Shown here piece by piece: positions 23,701 to 30,921 of a stretch of 30,943 nt of DNA (position 1 is the first letter of the stretch; each line of letters begins with the position of its first letter). Origin of the DNA: a virus; the IMG/VR virus record IMGVR_UViG_3300025828_000111, positions 1 through 30,943 of that record, one strand, 5' to 3'. A program made the translations under genes and the position numbers. The notes under the pieces were generated by a model, which saw only the letters and a list, made by a program, of their open reading frames with translations, had not been told where the DNA came from and did no database searches.

Positions 23701-25692
23701 GTCTGAATCAGAAAGACTAAAGAATCCGTTAGCGTCTACTCCTGTTCCAATACTTGTCATGTGATCGACAATGGAACCAATGTCTTGTTGTTCTACTGCA
23801 TTATCAATAGCAGTTTGAAAATCAGTATCTGAAGGCTGTCTAGGATCATAAGGAACCTGGCCTTCAGTTAAACCTACTAGTTGGTCTACAAGAGCAGGGT
23901 CATCTACAATATTACCTTCAGCGTCGTACCACTGACCTTCGTCTTGATAATAAGCAAGATTACCGTCAGAATCATAAATACCGTCCTGACCTAACTGAAC
24001 TTCTCCTGTTGCAATAATAGAAGCACCGTCTTCAATGTAACCGTCGTAATAATCAATAGTGCCGTCATTATTTACTACTGCAGTTCCGCCTAATTCATAT
24101 ACGTTACCGTCAGCGTCTTTATAAGTACCGTCGTTTGGATCATAAGTTACATCAACGTCTTGGCTTAAAATTCTATTGCCGTCTACGTCGGTGTAGTAAT
24201 CGTACGAACCAGGATCAACGTAACCTTCACCTATTCTGTACTCTAGTTCGTCTTCGTCTATTTCTTCTACAACATCTCCAACGCCTTCCACAATAGTTTC
24301 AAACTGTTCACGGAAGTCAGAAATGTCAGCATTCAAGCCAGTTTCTATTTGTGACAAAAAGTCTTCAATAACACTTACGTCAGGAACCCAACCTCTAAAG
24401 AACTCTTCAAGCTGGTCAACAGTTGATCCTGCCATGTCCTCTAGACTTTCTAAGTACTCACTAAACTGGTCCGAAAGACCTGCCTGAAGCATAGCTTGTG
24501 CAAGCTGCTCAGCATCAAGTTCACCACTTGTGACTAGCTGTGTTGCTGCGTTAATAACACCAGCTTGAATAACAGCGTCAGCAAACTCACTACCTGTTTC
24601 TAATGCTTGGAGTGCTTCTTGTGCAACGTCAGTGTCTAGTATTCCTCCAGTAATAGCAGACTGAATAATGCTTTCGAGACTTATGTCTACACCTTCGCCT
24701 CTTAAAATACTGGTTGTTGCTTGTGAAAGAACTGAATTAACAGCAGCAGAAACAGCAGCAGCTGTTGTACCACTTAAGCCCAGTGCTGAAGAGACAGTAG
24801 AACCGACTCCTGCACCACCAAGAGCAGCACCAGCAGCTATCTGAATACCTAACTTTAGGTAATCACCAGGACTCATATGGTCGTCTACTTTGTAAGTTTT
24901 TACATAAGCAGAGCCGTTCCATTCGTACTTGTCGCCGTCACTATTGTAGATTGTAGAACCTACACCGTACTTAGCTAGTAACGCTTGGTTTTCTTCAGAG
25001 TTAACCCAACGATCATAAGCAGAAGACTGCTCTTGCATTCGCTGACCATAGGCTTCCGTATAAACGTCTTGGTCATCATCTGTGTACTGAGTAAGATCCT
25101 CGCCTTCAAGAATCATTAACTCATCTTCAGTTAGTGAACCAGTGTATTCGTCCCAGTTACCTACATCGTAGTCACCAGCTTGAATCAACTCTTCTCGCTC
25201 AGTCATGTAAGCAAGATAGTTATCAAAGTCACCGAAGGCTTGCTGAAGCATTCTAGAGCCTTCGTCATTGAAGTACTCACGTAGTTCAGCTTCAGTTACT
25301 TGAGTAGCGTCACCTCTTGCATACAGTGCATTGGGGTTAGCATCACCTGTTTCGACACCTCTAAAGAATGTAAAGGTAGTTACACCTTCAGGCTCAGGCT
25401 CAGGTTCTGGTTCTGGTACAGGTGCTGGTGCAGGAGCAGGAGTGTCAGTCCCTGTTTCTTCTGTTGCTCCGCCTACAGGTCCGCCACTTGGATCAAACGG
25501 TCCAGTTTCACCAGGTTGTCTCTTTGTTGGGTCACTGGTTGTACCAGTAAGCATCCCTGATTTTGTCGGAGGTGCAGGCTTGCTTTGTACAGGCTGAGAC
25601 GTAATAGTAGCTCCTAGTTGAGGATTAGCTGCTAAGTACCTAACGGCATCATAGATACTAGGAAACTGTTGTGTACCTACATAATACGCCAT
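20731..25692 (-). CDS. Giant virion protein with about 760-residue charged helix
   Basis: This 1653-residue protein has a multi-part layout. Residues 1-110 are Pro-rich (PAPAPAPVPEPEPEPEPE). About 110-270 is acidic. A membrane-like Ala/Gly/Ser segment lies near 275-328 (LGIQIAAGAALGGAGVGS). About 505-600 has repeated DGNVYE/DGIYDSDGN/WYDAEGN turns. A Pro/Gly linker lies near 750-775. Residues 783-1543 are Lys/Glu/Ala/Gln repeats without visible Pro or aromatics. A Gly-Thr-Asp tract follows near 1545-1600 and ends in a short folded tail (ITYELPTLEEIGQ). The gene fills the slot between the holin and the adaptor, overlapping the latter by 4 nt. Position suggests a virion protein, perhaps a fibre-like or ejection component. 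The helix resembles TolA domain II in composition only. Function is unknown. Confidence 0.75.
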   Translation of the reverse strand: MAYYVGTQQFPSIYDAVRYLAANPQLGATITSQPVQSKPAPPTKSGMLTGTTSDPTKRQPGETGPFDPSGGPVGGATEETGTDTPAPAPAPVPEPEPEPEPEGVTTFTFFRGVETGDANPNALYARGDATQVTEAELREYFNDEGSRMLQQAFGDFDNYLAYMTEREELIQAGDYDVGNWDEYTGSLTEDELMILEGEDLTQYTDDDQDVYTEAYGQRMQEQSSAYDRWVNSEENQALLAKYGVGSTIYNSDGDKYEWNGSAYVKTYKVDDHMSPGDYLKLGIQIAAGAALGGAGVGSTVSSALGLSGTTAAAVSAAVNSVLSQATTSILRGEGVDISLESIIQSAITGGILDTDVAQEALQALETGSEFADAVIQAGVINAATQLVTSGELDAEQLAQAMLQAGLSDQFSEYLESLEDMAGSTVDQLEEFFRGWVPDVSVIEDFLSQIETGLNADISDFREQFETIVEGVGDVVEEIDEDELEYRIGEGYVDPGSYDYYTDVDGNRILSQDVDVTYDPNDGTYKDADGNVYELGGTAVVNNDGTIDYYDGYIEDGASIIATGEVQLGQDGIYDSDGNLAYYQDEGQWYDAEGNIVDDPALVDQLVGLTEGQVPYDPRQPSDTDFQTAIDNAVEQQDIGSIVDHMTSIGTGVDANGFFSLSDSDQEVLMGLFGVSTQEELIEALAQSGYTIHTDGTQVLIDFNYDRSEEYGQINDVDESGNIIGVRDPNEPTEIFIDPDYDPPEEAPEPEPEPETGGGGGGGASTTAPPDDDDPLADTVPTADDTAEEIQKEQARAAAEEAQKEQTAERQQKETQAAEQQQKDADAAAERAAKDAAAEAAKDAAERSDKETAEEAEKEAAAETQQKEQQAAEEAQKEATAETEQKEAEAAERADKEAQAETQQKEAEAAERADKEAQAETQEKEQQAAEEAKKEAQAETEEKEAREAEKVEKERQAETEAKEAEETEKDAEETEKERQAEQEAKDEAAEQVEKEAQAETEEKEQQAAEQAQKDAEAETQEKEEQAAEEAQKEAQAETEEKERQAAEEAQKDAEAETEEKEAQAAEQAQKDAEAETQEKDVAEQQQKEAENQEKETQAEQQEKEAENQEKEEAAAEQANKEAENQTKEEQAAEQATKEAETQEKEEIAAEEAQKDAEQTQKEAQAETQEKEEVAAEEARKEADAETESKDAETAEKDAQAETEEKEEAAAERAEKDAQAETEQKEEAEEARKEEAEEIAKEAAEELQKEEAEQAEKDQQAEQDAKDQQAAEEADKEAEEQAKEAQAETEDKEAQAETEDKEAQAEAEDKEAENQEKEEVAAEEADKDAEEQQKDAEEAAKDAEEDEKEQQAAEEAGKEAEQTQKDAAAETVEKEEVAAEEAQKDAEAETAEKEAEDEAKDAEEAEKEAAAETQEKEEAAAERAEKEAAAETQEKEEAEQANKEAAEEARKEEAEQTRKEEVAAEEAAKEQAAEEQAKEQAAAEEAAKEQQAAEEATKDENAQKDAAAETEAKDAEQAQKDAADEQLEKDLESSEQERKDTETRGKDTTGTGDGTGDGTGAGTGVGDGTGTGGGSGAGTGTGTGDGFGPGVGGTGMMTAAAPQRTDFTPFMSGITYELPTLEEIGQAPQVDYVASLEETLGPIGITSSLFKEYIG
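21060..23345 (-). repeat. 57-bp / 19-residue degenerate repeat tract
   Basis: Within the 1653-residue gene, units alternate 9 and 10 residues between KE or KD pairs (KEAQAETEE, then KEQQAAEQAQ, then KDAEAETQE, then KEEQAAEEAQ), giving a 19-residue, 57-bp period. As an anchor, GCTTCC at 22595 and GCGTCC at 22652 occupy the same repeat position. Synonymous sites differ between copies while the residue pattern persists. The coding strand is purine-rich, so the plus strand reads as a long C/T-rich run. Phase slips occur toward the ends. The period of 19 over about 5 turns differs from a heptad coiled coil. Confidence 0.85.
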
Positions 25693-26091
25693 TTACTTTT
25701 CCCTTGATACGCCCTTGGTTTTTTCATAAGAGCGCATAGCGCCAAGACCAAGCATACCCATTAGTACAGGCATCATAGTCTCTAGGTCAATGAGTGGTAT
25801 AGTGACTTCAACAGCCAACAGAGCTAGTACAAAGTTAGTAAACGGTATAACCATAAAGTTACCCATCATACCCAAGACACAACACCAGCCTACTGCAGGT
25901 CTCCAACCAGAGACAAACAAGGACTTGTGTGCTGCTTCTACTTTGTTAACCTCTAGCTGTGCCTTAGCAAGCTCCTGAGCGTGTCTCTGAGCCATTGTAG
26001 CGACTTCATGGGCCAGCTTAGCCTTCTGGTCCTTGTCCTCTACAAACTTGTCTAGAAGCCCTGTAACAGGCCCTATGAGCGACTCAATCAT
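25693..26091 (-). CDS. Holin, GTA-type three-helix family
   Basis: The 132 residues start with a charged amphipathic helix (about 10-56, DQKAKLAHEVATMAQRHAQE). The family core FVSGWRPAVGWCCVLGM follows, then hydrophobic segments at about 66-95 and 104-119 and a basic tail (SYEKTKGVSREK). The F-x-x-GWRP-x-x-GW block is the hallmark of the GTA_holin_3TM family (named from memory). Holins open the inner membrane at the programmed time, here to release the M15 peptidase encoded about 23 kb away on the map. The ATG overlaps the stop of the next membrane-protein gene by 4 nt, and the 1653-residue gene follows without a gap. Confidence 0.82.
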   Translation of the reverse strand: MIESLIGPVTGLLDKFVEDKDQKAKLAHEVATMAQRHAQELAKAQLEVNKVEAAHKSLFVSGWRPAVGWCCVLGMMGNFMVIPFTNFVLALLAVEVTIPLIDLETMMPVLMGMLGLGAMRSYEKTKGVSREK

Positions 26092-26285
26092 CTAGCAAAC
26101 TCCAAGATAGCAATAGCCACAGTAACGATAACAGCAATAGACGCAAAGCCACCTGTCATCATCTTCTCTAGTTTGTCAAAGCGTTGGTTATGTGCGTCCA
26201 GTTGCATCTGGATCATTTGATAACGGATACTGCACTCACGCTCGTGTGACTCTAAACGCGATATCGCTTGCTCTAGGTCTGACAT
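26088..26285 (-). CDS. XhlA-like small membrane protein
   Basis: The 65 residues consist of an N-terminal coiled coil (LEQAISRLESHERECS and MQLDAHNQRFDKLEKMM) followed by one C-terminal membrane helix (residues about 45-63, GGFASIAVIVTVAIAILEFA). This topology is shared with hemolysin XhlA-type proteins, which act beside phage holins. It overlaps the holin gene by 4 nt (ATGA) and follows another membrane protein, so the three form a membrane/lysis subcluster. A direct role in lysis timing is likely but inferred. Confidence 0.72.
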   Translation of the reverse strand: MSDLEQAISRLESHERECSIRYQMIQMQLDAHNQRFDKLEKMMTGGFASIAVIVTVAIAILEFAR

Positions 26286-26287
26286 GA

Positions 26288-26647
26288 CTATTCCTTATTA
26301 TTCTGCTCAACAGTTACCTGAGCTTCTAATTTACCAATTTCTACTTCTATCTTGTTAAGCTGCCTGCGTAACTCGTGTATCTCTACGTTGCGTTCTTCCA
26401 GAGCCATAATCTTAGCGTTCTGTATTAGGTCGTCCGGTAACGCACCACGTAAGCCTAAAGGCCATTCACGAACAAACGCAGAGTTTTCCTGTATGTTCAT
26501 GTTTTGTATTTCTTGGCTGTGTTCAACCGTAGTAATACGAGTGTCAAGAGTTACGTAAGCAGTAGTAGCCATAACGATGCCAGCACCAAGAGCAACTAAG
26601 TTCCTTAGCGGTATAGATACCTTGGTGTCGTCATCAATCTCAGGCAT
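26288..26647 (-). CDS. Membrane-anchored coiled-coil protein (possible spanin-like)
   Basis: The 119 residues have a short acidic N-terminus (MPEIDDDTKV), a single membrane helix (about 13-33, IPLRNLVALGAGIVMATTAY), a conserved-looking FVREWPLGLRGALPDD block, and a C-terminal coiled coil (EERNVEIHELRRQLNKIEVE). I recall marine phage proteins with the same TM, then R/W-P-x-G-x-x-GALP-x-D layout, of unknown function. With N-in topology the coiled coil would lie in the periplasm, as in i-spanins, and the gene sits 2 nt upstream of the XhlA-like and holin genes. No lipoprotein (o-spanin) partner was found, so the spanin reading is tentative. Confidence 0.65.
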   Translation of the reverse strand: MPEIDDDTKVSIPLRNLVALGAGIVMATTAYVTLDTRITTVEHSQEIQNMNIQENSAFVREWPLGLRGALPDDLIQNAKIMALEERNVEIHELRRQLNKIEVEIGKLEAQVTVEQNNKE

Positions 26648-26668
26648 TACTGCTTCGCTTTGTCAACA

Positions 26669-26788
26669 TTAATCTACAAAACGTCCTTCAGCAAACAAGT
26701 GATGAAGCCTATGTGTAAAAATAAGCCACACGAGTCTAACTAAAGTGCTTTCTGTATATGCCCCTGCTTTGCAGCTATAAGTCCACAT
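26669..26788 (-). CDS. Small protein with HRLHHL motif, 39 residues
   Basis: A short frame fills most of the gap 26648-26793. It starts 5 nt after the previous stop and ends 21 nt before the next start. The peptide reads MWTYSCKAGAYTESTLVRLV then WLIFTHRLHHLFAEGRFVD. The layout Y-x-x-K-GAYT-x-S-T-L, a hydrophobic LVWLIF segment, then HR-x-x-HL-x-x-x-GR-x-x-D resembles tiny phage proteins I recall with an H-R-x-x-H-L-x-x-G-x-W-x-D end. The ribosome site is weak, so reinitiation after the upstream stop is the likely mode. The function is unknown. Confidence 0.5.
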   Translation of the reverse strand: MWTYSCKAGAYTESTLVRLVWLIFTHRLHHLFAEGRFVD

Positions 26789-26793
26789 AGCGA

Positions 26794-27099
26794 TTACCAA
26801 GGCATACCATCAGCAGACACAGGGTTCTTTTGTCCTGCGATGTTAGCTGTTAGCGCCGCCTCAGTCTCTTCTTGGTTTACTGATTCCCAAACCCAGCCCA
26901 TGACAACTTCTTCTGTCAGGCTGTCGTAAGCAACAAAGCCGTCAGCAGAAGCATCGGGTGTGAAGCCTACAGTGCCGTATGCAGAAGCAGTGAATGTGTC
27001 TTCACCAACAGTTTCTTCTTCAGTAACACGCCAGTGTGCAACGGTTACACCGCCGTCTGCCACGTTACGCTCAAGGTTAGCTATAGTCCATGTAGCCAT
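26794..27099 (-). CDS. Conserved marine-phage protein (MATWTIANLER family)
   Basis: The 101 residues begin MATWTIANLERNVADGGVT and contain AHWRVTEEE, ASAYGTVGF and TEEVVMGWVWESV, ending GMPW. I recognise this as a small family common beside fibre genes in marine tailed phages, recalled as DUF7936 but unverified. It looks like a compact mixed alpha/beta domain with no membrane segment or catalytic motif. The start has a strong AGGAGAAAACTA ribosome site identical to that of the 420-residue ejection-protein gene. Its place just after the fibre genes suggests a virion or assembly role, unproven. Confidence 0.75.
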   Translation of the reverse strand: MATWTIANLERNVADGGVTVAHWRVTEEETVGEDTFTASAYGTVGFTPDASADGFVAYDSLTEEVVMGWVWESVNQEETEAALTANIAGQKNPVSADGMPW

Positions 27100-27123
27100 T
27101 AGTTTTCTCCTAATTTAAATAAT

Positions 27124-27369
27124 TTACGGTTCTGACGCTTCAACTATAAATTCTTGAGTTGGTGCATCTGGAATATCAAGCTCTAAATCTTCTGTAACAT
27201 AAGGAAATTTTGTTTTTATGTTATTGATAGCCGCTTGCCATTCTTCCATTGTAAGTTCGCCTCTTTGTACCTGCATAAACATAGGGTCAGTTATTTTTTG
27301 ATACTCTGATTGACGATTAGTGCGAGCTAATTCATTAACACTTTCCATTGGAAATAATTCTATAGCCAT
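27124..27369 (-). CDS. Hypothetical protein following the tail fibre, 81 residues
   Basis: Not firmly recognised. It starts 2 nt after the fibre stop. The sequence MAIELFPMESVNELARTNRQ, then DPMFMQVQRGELTMEEWQAA and IKTKFPYV, looks mostly helical with an acidic C-terminus (LELDIPDAPTQEF). Small proteins with an RGE-x-T-x-x-EW motif often follow marine phage fibre genes and could be fibre chaperones or attachment factors; this is by position only. A 24-nt gap carrying a strong ribosome site separates it from the next gene. Confidence 0.62.
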   Translation of the reverse strand: MAIELFPMESVNELARTNRQSEYQKITDPMFMQVQRGELTMEEWQAAINNIKTKFPYVTEDLELDIPDAPTQEFIVEASEP

Positions 27370-27371
27370 TA

Positions 27372-30300
27372 TTAAGACCTCTTTATAGTTACTGCTTGCA
27401 TACGAACATTTGAAGTGGTTGTAGCGCCTGCTAATGCTATTGTCCCGCCAGAATTTGTTGCGTTTACAGTTAACCCGTTATTTGCAATTTGCGTAGTTAT
27501 AACAACTGAGCTTTCATCTTGTTTAAATAGAGCCGCAATTATATATTTTGTTGTGCCTGTCTCATAAGCATAAAGAAAACCAGTTTGTGGCTCACCATTT
27601 GTTATAGTTGAAAAAATCCCAGACCCACCGTTGTTATCAACAACTTTCCATCTTTGAAATGCGTTGTTTGCATGAATACCGCCTGACAGGTAGAGGTCTT
27701 TGAAGCGGTAATTACTTTGACCTAAATCAACTAGACCGTCGTTGGAATTTAAGCCATCACTATCACAAAGAGTAATGGCTGACCCGCCAGTTCCAAAACG
27801 CAGGAAACAATCTTGTGTGTCAGCTTTTCCTATTAATAAATCACTTGTACCAACACTAATACTACCGACTGTGGAGCCGTCTTTGCGGAAGTCTACAATG
27901 GCTCCGTCTGTGCTTGTTCTATTAAAATAAGCAACCGTTCCGCCATATCTAGCTACATTTAAATAACCGCCTGAGCCTCTGTTGTAAACAAAACCGTTAT
28001 CTGCCGTAGAGCCTGCATTGTTATTCTGTGTGTCTGTGTCAGTAGTACCAACCAGCAAGTTGCCACTAGAGTCGATACGCATGCGTTCTGTATCGTTAGT
28101 ACCGAACAGCAAAGCATGATTAGACGTTGTTTTAAGGATTGTGCCGCCACTAATAGAACGATAAACGCCTGTATGTGTTCCGTCTGTAAGCCTGTAACCG
28201 TCTCCAGTAGAGCCTGATATATCTACCTTGTCATTTGGACTGCTAGTACCAATACCAACGTTACCGCTTCCCGTAATAGACAGCCTTTCATCAGTAGTTG
28301 CATCGCCAGCTACAGAACCTAAAAAGAAACCCATCCTTCTATTTGCTTGAGCGGTGTTGTTAAACGACATGATGTACATATCTTGCTGATTGCCAGAGAA
28401 CTTAATCGCGTTATAAACACTATTCCCTGAACCAGCATTTCCAAGATTTAACGTACTGTTTGAATTAGCGGCAGTTACGTCTGTAGAGGTATGGGTTGTT
28501 TGTACTTGAAGACGTGTGTCGGGATTGCTAGTGCCGATACCAACATTCCCACTAGAGTCGATACGCATGCGTTCATCAGTAGTGCTAAAAACAAGATTGG
28601 CTGATGTTGACCCGCTTGCATTAAGTACAACATCTCTTGTGCTTTCATTAACAGATAAAAATAGACCAGGGTTATTAGTTCCACCAATATACCTAAAAGC
28701 GGCTCCTGCTGACCCATCTGAAGGCATTTGAGTATGTAAACGGTAAAGTGGACTGCTAGTGCCGATACCAACATTCCCAGAAGCATCGATACGCATGGCT
28801 TCTGTGGCGCTAGTAAAGAAGCGCATAAAGTTACTTGAATGGTTATACCCAATGTAACCTTGATATTGCTGTGTAGTAGTAGTGCCGTCAGCAAACGCAA
28901 GTACACCATTGTTGGCTGTGCCGCTGTAAATAGTGATTCCCTGCTCGCCTGAACCAGAGCCTACAACTAACGTGTCAGCGCCTACCTGATTGAAACTAGA
29001 TGGACTGCTCGTACCAATACCCAACGACTCCGCAGAACTATCCCAGAAGAACTTCGGAGTCGTACCCGTGTCTTCGTAGAAGCTGATGTCGTTGTTTGCC
29101 TCTATAACAGCGGCTTTATTGCTTCCAGTATAAAACTCAATTTTTCCTGCACTTCCGGTGCTATTGTATGACTTAAACCACATATTAGACGCGTTACCTA
29201 CGCCTATGGTTCCTTCGTATGAAGAGTCGTCATCGTAAAGTTTTAGCTTGTCGCCGTTAGATGCAGTTGAAAACGCCGCTGGTTGTCCGTATGAGCCTGA
29301 GCCAGTTGCAGAAAAAAACAACTCTCCGCTTGCACCATCAACAGTCAAACCACCAGCGGTCACTGTGCCAGACAAAAATAGGTTTTTAAATTCTAAGCCA
29401 GATGCGCCTAAACTAACGTTGTTATTGTATGTTGAGCCATCTGCGCCTACTGGTACGATTCTACTGTTATCAAAATCAAACTGCAGTCCAAGACCGTCAG
29501 CAGTAGCAATAAACAACCTATCTGTCGCTACGCTACCTAAAGTACCTAAAGCACCGATATCATAACTGTCAGCAACTACTGAACCAGTGACGTCAATGCC
29601 TGTGGAGGTTGTGGCTAGCTTAGAGGCGCTTCCATACGACAAAGTAACAGCATTTGCACCAGTTAAAATTAAGTTTTGCCCTGAACCGTTTTGTACGGCA
29701 ACTCCAGTGTCTTGACCGCCAAGAATTAAATAGCCTGTTCCAGCATCCTTGATATAACTATTGTTCGAATCATGATAAATCTGTAGATCAGAGCTAGCAC
29801 CAAAGATAGCCTTGTCGTTGTCGCCAAAGGTCACATTGGCAGAAGTCGCAAGACCTGCAAAGGTTGGAGTGTCAGTAGTAGCAACACCTTGGTTCAAAGC
29901 CTTGACAGCAGTAATGTTAGTCAACTCTGAGTCCATCAATGCGCCAGCAGCAGTAACATTAGTTGTGTCCGTTACGTCTGCTAAAGCTTCGATACCGTCA
30001 AGTTTGCTGTGGTCAGCATCGGTAAATACATTGGAGTCTGTAGCGGCTTCTACTGCGGCTCTGATCTCAGCATTGGTTTGGTCACCTGTAGCACCTGCTT
30101 CTATCCCATCAAGCTTACTGTGATCTGCATCAGTAAAGACGTTAGAGTCTGTAGCGGCTTCAACCAGTGTACGAATCTCTGCGGCTGTTTGGTCAGCAGT
30201 AGCACCAGCTTCAATACCGTCTAGCTTAGAGCCATCAGTAGCAACGTCACGTCCGTCTACAGTACCGTTTACAGTAATGTTGCCTGTAGCAGAAACAGTA

Positions 30301-30887
30301 GTAGCAGAGACAGCGGCAGGAGTAGTGCCACCAATGACAGTACCGTCGATAGTACCGCCGTCGATGTCTGGAGTGTTTACGTCAGGAGACGTGAGAGTCT
30401 TATTGGTAAGTGTCTGAGTCCCTGTTAGCGTTGCAACGGTAGAGTCAATAGCAAAGGTAACAGCATTACCTGAGCCAGACGTATCAATACCAGTGCCGCC
30501 AGTAAACGTCATGGTCTCAGTGTCTAGGTCAATGTTTAACGCACCACCAGTGTCAGCTTGGAAGTCTAGATCTTGAGCTTGGAGTTCTGTGGTTACAGCG
30601 TCAACGTAAGCTTTTACGGACTGCTGTGTAGGAACCAGGTTAGCACTGTTGGACGACATATCGTCTTCATCAACGAATGCAGTAATGCTAATAGTCCCGT
30701 CGGAAATAGTTTCGTAGGTCAACGTGCCTGTAAAGGTCGGACCTGCAATATCTGCTTTGGTTGCGATAGCAGTAGAGATCGCGTCAAACTCTGTTTCAAA
30801 CTCAGTTCCGCGAATGATCTTACCAGAGTCGCCTGTCGGTAATGAGTCTTTAGCCCCAAAGTCTGTAGTCTTAGTGTAGTTCGACAT
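27372..30887 (-). CDS. Tail fibre protein
   Basis: The 1171-residue fibre begins MSNYTKTTDFGAKDSLPTGD, a probable virion-attachment end, then FETEFDAISTAIATK. The shaft contains 37-residue repeats (DGIEAGATADQTAAEIR...). It also has the typical DLQIYHDSNNSYIKDAGTGY block of marine phage fibres and at least five MRIDSSGNVGIGTSSP-type repeats, likely trimeric beta structure. The C-terminus (TTKYIIAALFKQDESSVVIT, then VRMQAVTIKRS) is strand-rich and probably the receptor-binding tip. No S74 chaperone motif was seen. It is the first complete late gene after the terminator at the right edge, with AGGA upstream of its ATG. Confidence 0.88.
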   Translation of the reverse strand: MSNYTKTTDFGAKDSLPTGDSGKIIRGTEFETEFDAISTAIATKADIAGPTFTGTLTYETISDGTISITAFVDEDDMSSNSANLVPTQQSVKAYVDAVTTELQAQDLDFQADTGGALNIDLDTETMTFTGGTGIDTSGSGNAVTFAIDSTVATLTGTQTLTNKTLTSPDVNTPDIDGGTIDGTVIGGTTPAAVSATTVSATGNITVNGTVDGRDVATDGSKLDGIEAGATADQTAAEIRTLVEAATDSNVFTDADHSKLDGIEAGATGDQTNAEIRAAVEAATDSNVFTDADHSKLDGIEALADVTDTTNVTAAGALMDSELTNITAVKALNQGVATTDTPTFAGLATSANVTFGDNDKAIFGASSDLQIYHDSNNSYIKDAGTGYLILGGQDTGVAVQNGSGQNLILTGANAVTLSYGSASKLATTSTGIDVTGSVVADSYDIGALGTLGSVATDRLFIATADGLGLQFDFDNSRIVPVGADGSTYNNNVSLGASGLEFKNLFLSGTVTAGGLTVDGASGELFFSATGSGSYGQPAAFSTASNGDKLKLYDDDSSYEGTIGVGNASNMWFKSYNSTGSAGKIEFYTGSNKAAVIEANNDISFYEDTGTTPKFFWDSSAESLGIGTSSPSSFNQVGADTLVVGSGSGEQGITIYSGTANNGVLAFADGTTTTQQYQGYIGYNHSSNFMRFFTSATEAMRIDASGNVGIGTSSPLYRLHTQMPSDGSAGAAFRYIGGTNNPGLFLSVNESTRDVVLNASGSTSANLVFSTTDERMRIDSSGNVGIGTSNPDTRLQVQTTHTSTDVTAANSNSTLNLGNAGSGNSVYNAIKFSGNQQDMYIMSFNNTAQANRRMGFFLGSVAGDATTDERLSITGSGNVGIGTSSPNDKVDISGSTGDGYRLTDGTHTGVYRSISGGTILKTTSNHALLFGTNDTERMRIDSSGNLLVGTTDTDTQNNNAGSTADNGFVYNRGSGGYLNVARYGGTVAYFNRTSTDGAIVDFRKDGSTVGSISVGTSDLLIGKADTQDCFLRFGTGGSAITLCDSDGLNSNDGLVDLGQSNYRFKDLYLSGGIHANNAFQRWKVVDNNGGSGIFSTITNGEPQTGFLYAYETGTTKYIIAALFKQDESSVVITTQIANNGLTVNATNSGGTIALAGATTTSNVRMQAVTIKRS
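29990..30235 (-). repeat. Tandem 37-residue (111-bp) repeats in the fibre shaft
   Basis: Units start at SKLDGIEAGATADQ, SKLDGIEAGATGDQ and SKLDGIEALADVTD. The first two run through an EIR-x-x-VEAATDSNVFTDADH segment that is nearly identical between copies. The DNA copies are offset by 111 bp (near 29994, 30105 and 30216) and are similar at the nucleotide level, so they are candidates for recombinational length change. Confidence 0.8.
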
Positions 30888-30921
30888 CGGAAAGTCCTAT
30901 TGCAGAAAACGGAGGGAAAGG

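Noticed and set aside
28475-28909. Minus-strand frame inside the fibre gene
   Set aside because: Same strand, different frame; a by-product of the GNVGIGT-type DNA repeats with Cys/Leu/Val-rich nonsense composition.
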